Assembly (NCBI RefSeq): GCF_004118325.1
Contig: NZ_RDFA01000001.1
Coordinates: 9,994 to 73,993 of the forward strand
Length of the DNA: 64,000 nt
Reading direction: 5' to 3'
DNA from: Halorientalis pallida
Lineage (GTDB): Archaea > Halobacteriota > Halobacteria > Halobacteriales > Haloarculaceae
Numbering within the stretch: the stretch's first letter is position 1; each line of letters opens with the position of its first letter. Both the position numbers and the translations under genes were made by a program. Positions 44,891-53,294 of the stretch are shown here, piece after piece. Under the pieces are notes generated by a model. The model ran no database searches, had not been told where the DNA came from, and saw nothing but the letters and a program-made list of their open reading frames with translations.

Positions 44891-45558
44891 GACTCCGCGA
44901 CATCGTGGGCATCTCGACGCGCACACAAGCCCGCCTCTCCTGGGCGATGGAGGTGACGCTGGTCGGGATCCTGCTGGTCGGCCTCTACCGCGGCGGCCCG
45001 GGCGTCGTCGTCAACACGGCCATCGCGCTGGCGGTCACCCAGCTCCCGCCGCTGCTCGAACGGGACTTCGAGATCCCGATGGACCCGGCGCTGACGCTGT
45101 GGATCACGACGGCCGTCTTCCTGCACGCCCTGGGGACACTCGGCCTGCCCTGGTCCGACCTCTCGTTCTACCAGTCCATCTGGTGGTGGGATCACCTCAC
45201 GCATGGCCTGTCGGCCTCGGTCGTCGCCGCCGTGGGCTACGCGACCGCCCGGTCGTTCGACGAGCACGCCGACGGCGTCGTCCTCCCGCCGAAGTTCATG
45301 TTCGTGTTCATCCTGCTGTTCGTCCTGGCCTTCGGCGTCCTCTGGGAAGTCCTGGAGTTCCTGCTGACCGAGACCACGGCCGCGTTCGGCATCGGAACCT
45401 TCCTCACCCAGTACGGGCTGGAGGACACGATGCTCGATCTGGTGTTCGACTCGGTGGGCGCGGTGATCGTCGCGACCTGGGGCACAGCTCATCTCAACGA
45501 TATGGTCGGTGCGCTGGACGAGCGTATCGAGGAGTGGCTGGCGACGCGTGGCGAGTGA
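44887..45558 (+). CDS. YjdF/DUF2238-like membrane protein
   Basis: 223 residues from GTG. Five to six spans. The conserved polar motif in the membrane, SIWWWDHLTHGLSAS, and the later GVLWEVLEFLLTET are family-like His/Asp/Glu features shared with YjdF (DUF2238) proteins. The C-terminus AHLNDMVGALDERIEEWLA is soluble. Function unknown. The protein begins inside the upstream coding sequence, so it is coupled to the gene at 44282. It converges on a TauE/SafE gene. Confidence 0.78.
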   Translation: MRLRDIVGISTRTQARLSWAMEVTLVGILLVGLYRGGPGVVVNTAIALAVTQLPPLLERDFEIPMDPALTLWITTAVFLHALGTLGLPWSDLSFYQSIWWWDHLTHGLSASVVAAVGYATARSFDEHADGVVLPPKFMFVFILLFVLAFGVLWEVLEFLLTETTAAFGIGTFLTQYGLEDTMLDLVFDSVGAVIVATWGTAHLNDMVGALDERIEEWLATRGE

Positions 45559-45574
45559 GCCCCGGGCCTGACGG

Positions 45575-46498
45575 TCAGAGAAACAGCGCCGGGATCGTGT
45601 TCCGGAAGATGTTGAGCGAGATCACGAACAGCAGGGCGACGACGAACCAGTTGAACTTCGCCTCGTCGATCTCCAGTCGCCGGAGGTAGGTCCCGATGAG
45701 CAGGCCGACGACGGTGACGACTGCGATGACCGATCCGAGCCACAGTCGGTAGGTCGTCATGAGGTCCGTAAAGAGCGTCATCTGGACGATCCGGACCGTG
45801 AAGATGGTCGCCAGCACCATCGAGAGCCCGCCGATGTACCGCTCCACGTCACGCTCGAAGGTGTGGAAGTACGCCGGCAGGAGCGGACCGAGGTTGGCCA
45901 CCGCGAGCAAGAACCCCTCGAGGAACCCGGCTGTCCCGAGCGCCACCGGGTGATGCGCCTCCTGGACCGTCACGAAGTTCTGGACGACCTGGAAGCCGAC
46001 GTAGCCGAAGATGATCAGGCCGATCAGGAACGGGACGATCGGACCGGCACTATACTCGGCGAGAAAGACCACGCCGACGACCGATCCGATCACGGCGAGC
46101 GCCAGGAGCGCCCACTCCTCACGCACGAATGCCAGTCCGGTGTCCGTCTCGCCGATCTGGAACATGTTGAGCATCCACGGCGGGATCGCGAGGACGACGA
46201 CCGCTAGCGTCGGGTCGATGACAGACGCGAAGATCGGCGTCGTGAGCAGCGCGTACCCGAAGCCGATCATCCCCTTGACAGCGCCCGCGACGACCGCGAC
46301 GAGGACGAACGCAGCGAGCAAGCCGCCCGACACGTCCGACTGGAGCCCCTTCGTGACGTTGTCGACGCCCGGGAAGAAGACGACCGACCCGGCGACGACC
46401 ATCGCGGTCGCGAATACCATCATCACCTCGCGGTAGCGGAAGGCCCGCAGATTCGCGAGGAACTGTGCCACGTCGAGGTGCGTGTTGCTCGTACCCAT
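45575..46498 (-). CDS. TauE/SafE-family anion exporter
   Basis: 307 residues. Eight to nine spans with the family repeats around GGLLAAFVLVAVVAGAVKGMIGFGYALLTTP in the first half and LGTAGFLEGFLLAVANLGPLLPAY in the second. TauE/SafE members export sulfite, sulfoacetate or related sulfur anions. This one is preceded by a 287-nt gap (46499-46785) to the divergent patatin gene, containing no recognisable promoter palindrome. A second, dissimilar member lies at 59293. Confidence 0.88.
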   Translation of the reverse strand: MGTSNTHLDVAQFLANLRAFRYREVMMVFATAMVVAGSVVFFPGVDNVTKGLQSDVSGGLLAAFVLVAVVAGAVKGMIGFGYALLTTPIFASVIDPTLAVVVLAIPPWMLNMFQIGETDTGLAFVREEWALLALAVIGSVVGVVFLAEYSAGPIVPFLIGLIIFGYVGFQVVQNFVTVQEAHHPVALGTAGFLEGFLLAVANLGPLLPAYFHTFERDVERYIGGLSMVLATIFTVRIVQMTLFTDLMTTYRLWLGSVIAVVTVVGLLIGTYLRRLEIDEAKFNWFVVALLFVISLNIFRNTIPALFL

Positions 46499-46785
46499 GC
46501 AGAGACTGACGAGCGAGATCGGCTCGTCGGTTGTCCGGTGTAACCGCCCCGGCCGTTTTCATCTGTACTTGCCAGTAAGAACGGGTCCCAGTCCGTGAGC
46601 GCCCACGTCGGCCGAACCGATGCATCTGGGCGCTCTGGACCGCCAGGGTGGGCGAACTCCCCTATCGGCGGCGACACAGGTTGCGGCAAGATTTCTAGCA
46701 TCCGCCGTGACGGGCGGACATCGAACGGCGTTTCGACCAGTTCACCGACCCGACGCTCTTGTTCGCTGGAATCGATATACATAGT

Positions 46786-47781
46786 ATGAGTGAGTCCGAC
46801 ACGGGAGCCAGCGACACCGAGACGCCCGACACCACGAACGTGGCCATCGCCTGCCAGGGCGGGGGCAGCCACACCGCCTTCACGGCGGGCGTCCTCCAGC
46901 ACCTCCTCGAGGAGTGGGACGACGATCACCGGCTCGTGGGAATCAGCGGCACCTCCGGCGGCGCGTTCAACGCGCTGGTGACGTGGTACGGGCTGGTGAC
47001 CGGCGACGAGTCGAAATCCGTGGCGTTGCTCGACCGGATCTGGGCGGACATCGCCGCCAACGAGTGGTCCGACCGCTGGACGAACGAGTGGGTGACCGCG
47101 CTCAACCGACTCGAGAGCACCGGCCTCCCGTTACCGATGGTCAGTCCGTACCAGATTCCGGGGGCGGACCTGGGGAAACGGCGGATCGTCGAGATTCTGG
47201 AACGCCACGTCGACTTCGGTTCCCTCCCGGATCTCTGTACGCGGACGGCCCCGGAACTGGTGGTCGGGACGGTCGACGTGAACGACGGCTGTTTCGAGAC
47301 GTTCACGAACGAGGCCGTGACACCCGAGGCGGTGCTGGCGTCGGCGGCCGTCCCGCTGGTGTTCGAGGGTGTCGAAATCGACGGCCACTACCACTGGGAC
47401 GGCCTGTTCTCCCAGAACCCGCCGATCAACGACCTGATGTCCGGCGACGGGGTTCAAAAGCCCGACGAACTCTGGGTGATCCAGATCAATCCCCAGGAGT
47501 TCGAAGGCGTGCCGGCGACCGTCGAGGCCATCGCGGACCGGCGCAACGAGCTGTCGGGGAACATCTCCCTCAACCAGGAGTTACACTTCGTCGAGCGGGT
47601 GAACGACTGGATCGAGGCCGGGTATCTCCCCGAATCCGAGTTCTCCCACACGGAGATCCACCGCATCGAGATGGGGCGACGGTACGGCTACGCGACGAAA
47701 GTCGACCGCGATCCGGATTTCATCGCGGAGCTGATGGAACTGGGACGGGGGCGGGCAGAGGAATTCCTCGCGTCGCGGTGA
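46786..47781 (+). CDS. Patatin-like phospholipase/PHA depolymerase, copy 1
   Basis: 331 residues. The nucleophile elbow GTSGG has Ser57, the oxyanion loop is QGGGSHTAFTAGVL, and the catalytic Asp205 lies in HWDGLFSQNPP, so the Ser-Asp dyad is intact. Relatives in haloarchaea include the PHA-granule depolymerase PhaZh1. It is a close paralogue of the gene at 56400, with long near-identical stretches, and lies in the opposite orientation. ATG 46786 chosen because it precedes the acidic polar start MSESDTGASDTETPD. No 3HB dehydrogenase adjoins this copy. Confidence 0.92.
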   Translation: MSESDTGASDTETPDTTNVAIACQGGGSHTAFTAGVLQHLLEEWDDDHRLVGISGTSGGAFNALVTWYGLVTGDESKSVALLDRIWADIAANEWSDRWTNEWVTALNRLESTGLPLPMVSPYQIPGADLGKRRIVEILERHVDFGSLPDLCTRTAPELVVGTVDVNDGCFETFTNEAVTPEAVLASAAVPLVFEGVEIDGHYHWDGLFSQNPPINDLMSGDGVQKPDELWVIQINPQEFEGVPATVEAIADRRNELSGNISLNQELHFVERVNDWIEAGYLPESEFSHTEIHRIEMGRRYGYATKVDRDPDFIAELMELGRGRAEEFLASR

Positions 47782-47826
47782 TCCAATTTCGGCAGCGACG
47801 GTCACGGACACGACTGCCGAGACGGG

Positions 47827-49227
47827 TCAGTGATGCTCGTGACCCGCTCCGTGCCCCGAGGAGACGGTCGGTGAGCGGTCGGTGTACGCCGCGGGCGTTT
47901 CGCGGAACGCCCGGCGACAGGTGTCCGAACAAAAGTAGTAGCTGTCGCCGTCGTGGCTCGCGCTCGGGCCTTCGTCGTCGGTCCGCATCCCGCAGACGGG
48001 ATCGCGATACTGCCCGGGGGCCCCAAGTCCGCGCCGGTAGACGTACAGCAGGAACCCCGAGAGCGCGAACGCGACGAGGTTGAGGTAGAACGTGTAGTTC
48101 AACTCGAAGTACGTCTGTTCGGTCGCCGTCTCGCCGCCGGCGAGGTTCGGGACGATACCGAGGGTGTCGAACAGTTGCTCCATGAGAAATCCGGTGAAGG
48201 CCATCGTCACGAAGAAGACGGCGAGGATGTATCCCGTCACCTTCCAGCCGTAGTACTTCCGGTAGACGTTCAAAACGGGAACGGTGATCAGATCGGCATA
48301 GACGAACGCGATGACGCCGGCGAAGCTGATGCCACCGCCCCACAGCGCGACGGCGAAGGGGACGTTGCCCATGCTCCCGACGAAACTGACGACGGCGATG
48401 GTCACGCCCATGACCGCGTTCTCGGCACTGACCAGCAGGCCGTCCCCGCGGAGGAAGAGGGCGTTCCACACCCACTGTGGCACGAACACGATGACGAACC
48501 CGGAGATCAGAAAGCCCGCGATCACGTCCGTCCAGATCATCGCCCACTCTTTGCGGTACTGGTTGCCGATGCGGTACCAGCCGCCCCACGAGCGCAACTC
48601 CTCCTGCCAGCCGCCGGCGCCGGCGATGTCCTGTCGGTAGGTCTCCAGACACCCCTCCGAGCAGAAGGTCAGGGTCTCACCGCCGTCGGTCACGAGGGAG
48701 TACTTCTCCATCCCCTCCATGCCACAGGTCGGGTCCTCGGAAACCCCGCCTTCCCGGTCGCGTTCCTCGAGCGCCGCTCGGACCTCCTCGAAGAGGCTCT
48801 CGGGGAGGGTCAGATGGACGAGGACCGCCATCACGGCGATGAGGACGAGCCCGCCGAGCAGTTCCGCGACGAGGAACTCCCACCCCAGCAGGATCAGGAT
48901 CATCAATCCCAGTTCGACGATGAGGTTCGTCGACGCGAACATGAACGCGAGGAAGTTGACGACGTGCGCGCCCTTCTTGAAGAGGCCTTTGCCGATCGCG
49001 ACCGCACCGAAACTACAGCCGCTACTGGCCGCGCCGAACAGCGTCGCCTTCGCCAGCCCCTCGAAATCCCCCTCGCCGAGGACCGCAGCCATCCGCTCTT
49101 TCGAGACGTAGACCTGCACGAGGCTCGTGATCACCAGCCCCATGATGATCGCCCAGGCGGCGGTCCACAGGAAGCCGACACCGATGCGGAGTGCCTCGAT
49201 CACCTGCGGTGTGAGTGAGGGGGTCAT
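47827..49227 (-). CDS. DUF318/ArsP-type permease with two YHS metal-binding domains
   Basis: 466 residues. Permease half 1 has FGAASSGCSFGAVAIGKGLFK, the Cys-containing motif of the DUF318/ArsP family. Between the halves lies a YHS domain with DPTCGMEG (Cys168), FCSEGC (Cys189, Cys193). Permease half 2 (about 230-350) is followed by a second YHS domain, DPVCGMRT (Cys412) and FCSDTC (Cys433, Cys437), and a His-rich tail GHGAGHEHH. ArsP exports trivalent organoarsenicals, and YHS domains bind copper or other soft metals, so this is a probable metal or metalloid exporter with built-in metal sensors. It follows the SHOCT gene by 9 nt. Confidence 0.88.
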   Translation of the reverse strand: MTPSLTPQVIEALRIGVGFLWTAAWAIIMGLVITSLVQVYVSKERMAAVLGEGDFEGLAKATLFGAASSGCSFGAVAIGKGLFKKGAHVVNFLAFMFASTNLIVELGLMILILLGWEFLVAELLGGLVLIAVMAVLVHLTLPESLFEEVRAALEERDREGGVSEDPTCGMEGMEKYSLVTDGGETLTFCSEGCLETYRQDIAGAGGWQEELRSWGGWYRIGNQYRKEWAMIWTDVIAGFLISGFVIVFVPQWVWNALFLRGDGLLVSAENAVMGVTIAVVSFVGSMGNVPFAVALWGGGISFAGVIAFVYADLITVPVLNVYRKYYGWKVTGYILAVFFVTMAFTGFLMEQLFDTLGIVPNLAGGETATEQTYFELNYTFYLNLVAFALSGFLLYVYRRGLGAPGQYRDPVCGMRTDDEGPSASHDGDSYYFCSDTCRRAFRETPAAYTDRSPTVSSGHGAGHEHH

Positions 49228-49236
49228 CCTCTCAGT

Positions 49237-49605
49237 TCACCGGTCCCGTTCGAGCGTCTCCCGCCGACGTTCGTACTCGTCGTCGCTCAACTCGCCGCGG
49301 GCGTACGCGAGGCGGAGTTCTTCGAGGGCACGGTCTGCCTCGTCCCCGGACCCGGAGAGCGACCGGTAGAGGAGATACACCGCGCCGACGATCACGAGGA
49401 GAAAGAGCAGTCGCAACGCGAGTGCGACGATCCAGAGCCACGCCGGGGCGGCCCCGCCGGCCCAGCCGTTCCGCCACATTCCGTCCATCATGTACCCGCC
49501 GCCCATCATTCCGAAGCCCATGAAAAGGACCGGGACGACGACCAGCGCGACCACGATGAGGAGCCCGATTCTGAGTAGCTGACTGTCCGCGTTGTTCCGA
49601 ACCAT
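49237..49605 (-). CDS. SHOCT-domain membrane protein
   Basis: 122 residues. Two spans (RIGLLIVVALVVVPVLFMGF and LWIVALALRLLFLLVIVGAVYLLY) flank a Met- and Gly-rich loop (MMGGGYMMDGMWRNGWAGG) that could bind Cu(I). The C-terminal SHOCT segment is LEELRLAYARGELSDDEYERRRETL. Located just upstream of the YHS permease in one operon, which with the Met-rich loop suggests copper or related metal handling. Confidence 0.85.
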   Translation of the reverse strand: MVRNNADSQLLRIGLLIVVALVVVPVLFMGFGMMGGGYMMDGMWRNGWAGGAAPAWLWIVALALRLLFLLVIVGAVYLLYRSLSGSGDEADRALEELRLAYARGELSDDEYERRRETLERDR

Positions 49606-49811
49606 GTGTATCACACTCCCGGAGTGCCCGAGCACTCGGTTCGGTCGTCCCTACTCCGGCCTGCTTCAATGCAATTATCACTAATAATCGAAAGAGTTTG
49701 GGCGGCGATACTGTGGATACCAAAGCCACTCGCCGAACCAGTCGCGTGGCCGACATCGGGAACCGGAACCGCCCACGTTATTTCGCCGATCGTTGCCGTA
49801 GAAAGGAGTCG

Positions 49812-50479
49812 ATGAGCGCGAATCACGCGACGCGGCGGCGACTCCTCCACGCGGTCGTCGGCGTGACGGCTGTTACACTCGCCGGTTGTAGCCAACAGAA
49901 CGGGACGTCCACGGAGAGGACCAGCCCGGAACCGACGGCCGGTCCAGCCAGCGCGGGACACGGGCACGGCGGTGTTCCGGACTCGCCGTCGCCATCGGCC
50001 GAAGTGCGGACGCGAACGGCAGACGGGTCCACCCACTTCGATCCCCACGTCGTCTGGGTCGAAGGGGCGGGACCGTCACGCTCGTCAACGCCTCCGGGCG
50101 CCACTCCGCGACGGCCTACGCGCCAAGCAACGACCGACCCCGGCGGATCCCGGCCGGCGGACGCGCCTTCGACAGCGGCGTGATGAACACACAGGGGAGC
50201 ACCCAGGAAGTCACGCTCGACACGCCGGGCGTCTACGACTACTACTGTATCCCGCACGAATCCAGCGGCATGATCGGAAGCGTCATCGTGGGCCAACCCG
50301 AGCCGAGCGATCAGCCGGGACTGTCCGAGCCGACCGAAGTCCCCGCAACGACCCACGAGAAGATCCGAAGCCTGAACGGTACGGTAATAGATGCCATTGG
50401 ACACAGCGAATCGAGTGATGGGTCCGATCACGGGACGGAAGCCGACCATCACGACACCCAGGACGGCCATCACGGCTGA
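49812..50479 (+). pseudogene. Tat-exported blue-copper (halocyanin-like) lipoprotein, frameshifted
   Basis: The first frame starts at ATG 49812 with a Tat signal (TRRRLLHAVVGVTAVTLAG) and lipobox Cys26, then an STP-rich linker and DPHVVWVEG. At about 50064-50067 the G run (AAGGGGCGGG) breaks the frame. In the other frame the domain continues GGTVTLVNASGRHSATAYA and ends with GVYDYYCIPHESSGMIGSVI, containing the Cys, His and Met ligands of a type-1 copper site plus the His of GRHSA. A single inserted G restores one continuous protein of about 223 residues with a His-rich tail (GTEADHHDTQDGHH). So this is either a sequencing error in a homopolymer, a real pseudogene or a phase-variable gene. 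Confidence 0.85.
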
Positions 50480-50540
50480 GGCAGGGTGTGACCCCGGATT
50501 GGCCACCGGGCACTATCGCGTCGTGAAACGCACCCCGACG

Positions 50541-50690
50541 GGACGCCGGCAGACTCGCTTCGCTCGACTCCCGAGCCCGGCTTCACGCAGTTCGACCGGA
50601 CGCCGGCAGACTCGCTTCGCTCGACTCCCGAGCCCGGCCTCACGTACTTCGGCCGGACGCCGACTGGATCGAACGACCGTCGAGCCCGGT
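50541..50690 (+). repeat. 57-bp tandem repeats in a 463-nt gene-free stretch
   Basis: Two near-perfect units (50541-50597 and 50598-50654) and a diverged third (50655-about 50690) begin GGACGCCGGC. Each contains the hairpin-like CTCGCTTCGCTCGAC. The period is a multiple of three, so any frame carries a 19-residue repeat, but no plausible gene is seen. The whole gap 50480-50942 contains no other feature apart from a ribosome site (GGAGGG at 50932-50937). Confidence 0.8.
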
Positions 50691-50942
50691 TCCTACCAGT
50701 CTTCGCACTCGAACAGAGTCTTTCCGGGTGGCTCCCGTTTTGAGAGTCACGCCACAGATGACTGTCAAACACATTGCGGGTCGTCACAGGGACCGACAGA
50801 CGGCCCACGGCCGCTGCTGTGGAGTGGGACGTCCCCCCGCTACGAACGGTGGCGTGACAGGAGCGGGCGCCGAGAGCAGACACTGGTCGACCGGCCACAG
50901 CAATGCGTGGCGCTCTACCGACAGGTTCCACGGAGGGACTCC

Positions 50943-51944
50943 GTGAGCGTACTGCTGGTACTCCTGGGTGTCCTGTGTCTCGGTGTCGCGATCGTCGACA
51001 TCCTCTGGACGACGCTGTGGGTCGAGGGCGGCGCGGGACCGCTGACGAGTCAGATGATGGCGTGGACGTGGCGACTGCTGCGGCGACTGAGTGGGGATCG
51101 TCAGCGGATCCTGCGGGTCACCGGACCCGCCGTCTTCCTGCTCGGTCTCGCGGCGTGGATCGGCCTGCTCTGGGCGGGGTGGACGTTCGTCTTCGCCGGC
51201 GTGGAGGATTCACTGGTCGATACGCGCGATACCGGCCCGATCTCGTGGACTGAACGGTTCTACTTCGTCGGATACTCGCTTTTCACGATGGGCAACGGTG
51301 ATTTCACTCCGAAAGACGGCGTGTGGCAGGTCGCGACCGCGCTCACGACCGCGAGCGGGATGCTCTTCGTGACCTTGATCGTCAGTTACGTCGTCTCGGT
51401 CCTCGACGCCGTCACGCAGAAACGAGCCCTCGCCAGTAGCGTTAGCGGGCTCGGTCAGAGCGGTGAGCGAATCGTCCGGACCGCGTGGGACGGGAACTCC
51501 TTCGACGGGCTGGCGCTCCAGTTCGACTCGCTCACGACCGAGATCAACGAACTGACGACGAACCACCAGGCCTATCCGATCCTCCACTACTTCTACGCCG
51601 GTCAGCGGCGGTACGCGGCAGTAGTCGCCGTGGTCGCTTTCGACGATGCGCTGACGCTGTTGCGGTTCGGCGTTCGAGCGGAACAACGACCGAGCAAATC
51701 CGTTCTCGGAGCCGCCCGAGCGAGTGTCGAGAGCTACCTCGACACGGTGACCGCCTCGTTCGCTCGCGTCTCCACGCAGGAACCGCCGACTCCCGACCTG
51801 CACCGTCTCCGTGCAGCAGACGTGCCCACGGTCTCCGACGACGCATTTTCCCGGTCGCTCACCGAAGTGACGAGCCGACGACAGCGACTCCTCGGTCTCG
51901 TCGAAGCAGACGCTCGTGAGTGGCCCCGCCCGGGTGACGAGTGA
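50943..51944 (+). CDS. Ion channel (two-TM/pore type), unusual filter
   Basis: 333 residues from GTG 50943. TM1 (VLLVLLGVLCLGVAIVDILW), a further span (VTGPAVFLLGLAAWIGLLWAGW), a pore loop with TMGNGDF (Thr115-Asp120) and a last span (LFVTLIVSYVVSVLDAV). The usual K+ filter T-V-G-Y-G-D is changed to T-M-G-N-G-D, so selectivity is uncertain. The C-terminal 180 residues are soluble and helical without an RCK domain. GGAGGG 5 nt upstream fixes the start. No neighbour reads the same way within 460 nt upstream. Confidence 0.8.
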   Translation: MSVLLVLLGVLCLGVAIVDILWTTLWVEGGAGPLTSQMMAWTWRLLRRLSGDRQRILRVTGPAVFLLGLAAWIGLLWAGWTFVFAGVEDSLVDTRDTGPISWTERFYFVGYSLFTMGNGDFTPKDGVWQVATALTTASGMLFVTLIVSYVVSVLDAVTQKRALASSVSGLGQSGERIVRTAWDGNSFDGLALQFDSLTTEINELTTNHQAYPILHYFYAGQRRYAAVVAVVAFDDALTLLRFGVRAEQRPSKSVLGAARASVESYLDTVTASFARVSTQEPPTPDLHRLRAADVPTVSDDAFSRSLTEVTSRRQRLLGLVEADAREWPRPGDE

Positions 51945-52178
51945 GGACGGCGATTCACGGTGTCTGTCCCAGGAGCCGAAGTGGGCGGGAGTCACTGCGA
52001 CGATCCAGCCCTGTCGAGATCGGCCACGAGAACTGATCTGGAACCCATCCCGAACGATACCGGACCGAGTCGTCTACGAAACGAAGCCAGTGACGATTTC
52101 CCGCAGGTAACCGTCTTACGTCGGGGTTCGAATACCGTTATTCCTGCCGCTGGGGTCCGTTCGACACGGGTGCAATCA

Positions 52179-52673
52179 ATGACAACGAAAACTGAAGCTC
52201 GCCCCGCACTCCGGACGGTCCACGGCGGCGAGTGGATATCCGGAATCGTGGGTGGACTGATCGGCAGTGTGCTGTTCGGGCTCGTGATGCAGTTCGTCAT
52301 GCCACAACCGGTGCTCGAAATGGCGATCCCGGCGATGTACGGGATCCAGGGACCCGCACTGCTCGCCGGCTGGCTACTCCACCTGTTCCACGGAATCGTC
52401 CTCGGCGTCGTCTACGTCGCGCTCGTCCAGTTCGGACCGTTGCGCGAGACGGCGGGTCGCATCGGCGGTAGTATCGGACTCGGCGTCGGCTACGGAATCG
52501 TGACGACGGCACTGCCGGTGTTCGTCATGCCGCTGTGGCTCTCGGCGGTCGGCTTCGCCGGCGCGCCACCCTTCCCCAACATCGCGATCCCGGGGACAGT
52601 CGTGAGCCTCCTCGGCCACGTCGTTTACGCCGTGCCGGTCGCCGTCGGCTACGCGCTGTTCAGGTCGGACTGA
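52179..52673 (+). CDS. Four-TM membrane protein, unknown function
   Basis: 164 residues. About four spans after a polar N-terminus (MTTKTEARPALRTVHGGEWI): GIVGGLIGSVLFGLVMQFVM, LLHLFHGIVLGVVYVALVQF, GIVTTALPVFVMPLWL and VSLLGHVVYAVPVAVGYALF. His and Tyr residues in the membrane segments are conspicuous. It resembles the plan of the membrane protein at 60396, but identity is low. GGTAACC at 52106-52112 lies about 70 nt before its start and is a half-site of the dyad family at 58371. Confidence 0.7.
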   Translation: MTTKTEARPALRTVHGGEWISGIVGGLIGSVLFGLVMQFVMPQPVLEMAIPAMYGIQGPALLAGWLLHLFHGIVLGVVYVALVQFGPLRETAGRIGGSIGLGVGYGIVTTALPVFVMPLWLSAVGFAGAPPFPNIAIPGTVVSLLGHVVYAVPVAVGYALFRSD

Positions 52674-52697
52674 CGACGACCGCACGCTCGCGTCTTT

Positions 52698-53294
52698 TTA
52701 CTCGGGCACTGTGACCTGCCGGCCGACCAGGACCAGACTCCCGAGCAACACCGTGACCGCGACCGGGAGGAGCAACTGGAACCCGGTCAGGAGGACGCCG
52801 GAGGCCTGCACGCCGACGACGAGCAAAACGACCGGGCCACAGCAGGCCGTCCCCGACAGCAGTGCTGGGATGCTCGCCAGCAGGCCGGTCGAGGAGCGAC
52901 CGATCCCACAGGCCCTGGGCTGTCGCCACACGAGGTACGTCAGTGCGCCGTTGACACCCACCAGCCCGGCCAGCACGAGCCCCAGGACGCTGTTCAGCGA
53001 GAACAGGTACGTCACGGGGCCGAGGGCCAACCGGGCGACCGGCGTGAACGAGAACGGCCCGAGTTCCGGCCGCAGAAGTTTCGAGAGCGGGTCGGACACG
53101 ACCAGCAGATCGAACCCGCCGAGTCCCGCCGAGAGGTGCCCGATTGCCCAGAGATACAGGAGGAGATAGATGGCGGTGACGGTGACGAACGCGACCTGGC
53201 TGTCCCGGCGTCGGAAGACGAGTCTCGTCGCCGACCGTGTCCGGCCGAGCGCGCGCCGGACGCGGTCACGCGGGCACAACTCACTGGAAGACAT
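52698..53294 (-). CDS. Membrane protein with paired cysteines, unknown function
   Basis: 198 residues, about five spans. The conserved-looking motif SGTACCGPVVLLVVGVQASG near residue 150 has two adjacent Cys in a membrane helix. Its ATG lies 14 nt inside the end of the DUF3179 gene, so translation is coupled. No family is recognised; several archaeal membrane proteins have a similar Cys-Cys-Gly-Pro segment. Confidence 0.75.
   Translation of the reverse strand: MSSSELCPRDRVRRALGRTRSATRLVFRRRDSQVAFVTVTAIYLLLYLWAIGHLSAGLGGFDLLVVSDPLSKLLRPELGPFSFTPVARLALGPVTYLFSLNSVLGLVLAGLVGVNGALTYLVWRQPRACGIGRSSTGLLASIPALLSGTACCGPVVLLVVGVQASGVLLTGFQLLLPVAVTVLLGSLVLVGRQVTVPE

Noticed and set aside
46423-46929. 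A minus-strand frame across the TauE-patatin gap that looks partly protein-like
   Set aside because: It runs into the starts of both divergent genes and has no recognisable domain. I left the gap without a gene.
50541-50690. CRISPR-like array
   Set aside because: Units are directly adjacent without spacers, and only two to three exist.
50470-50931. A minus-strand gene containing 19-residue repeats
   Set aside because: The repeats arise from the 57-bp DNA units. There is no start signal, and the rest of the frame is Arg/Ser/Gly-rich shadow sequence.
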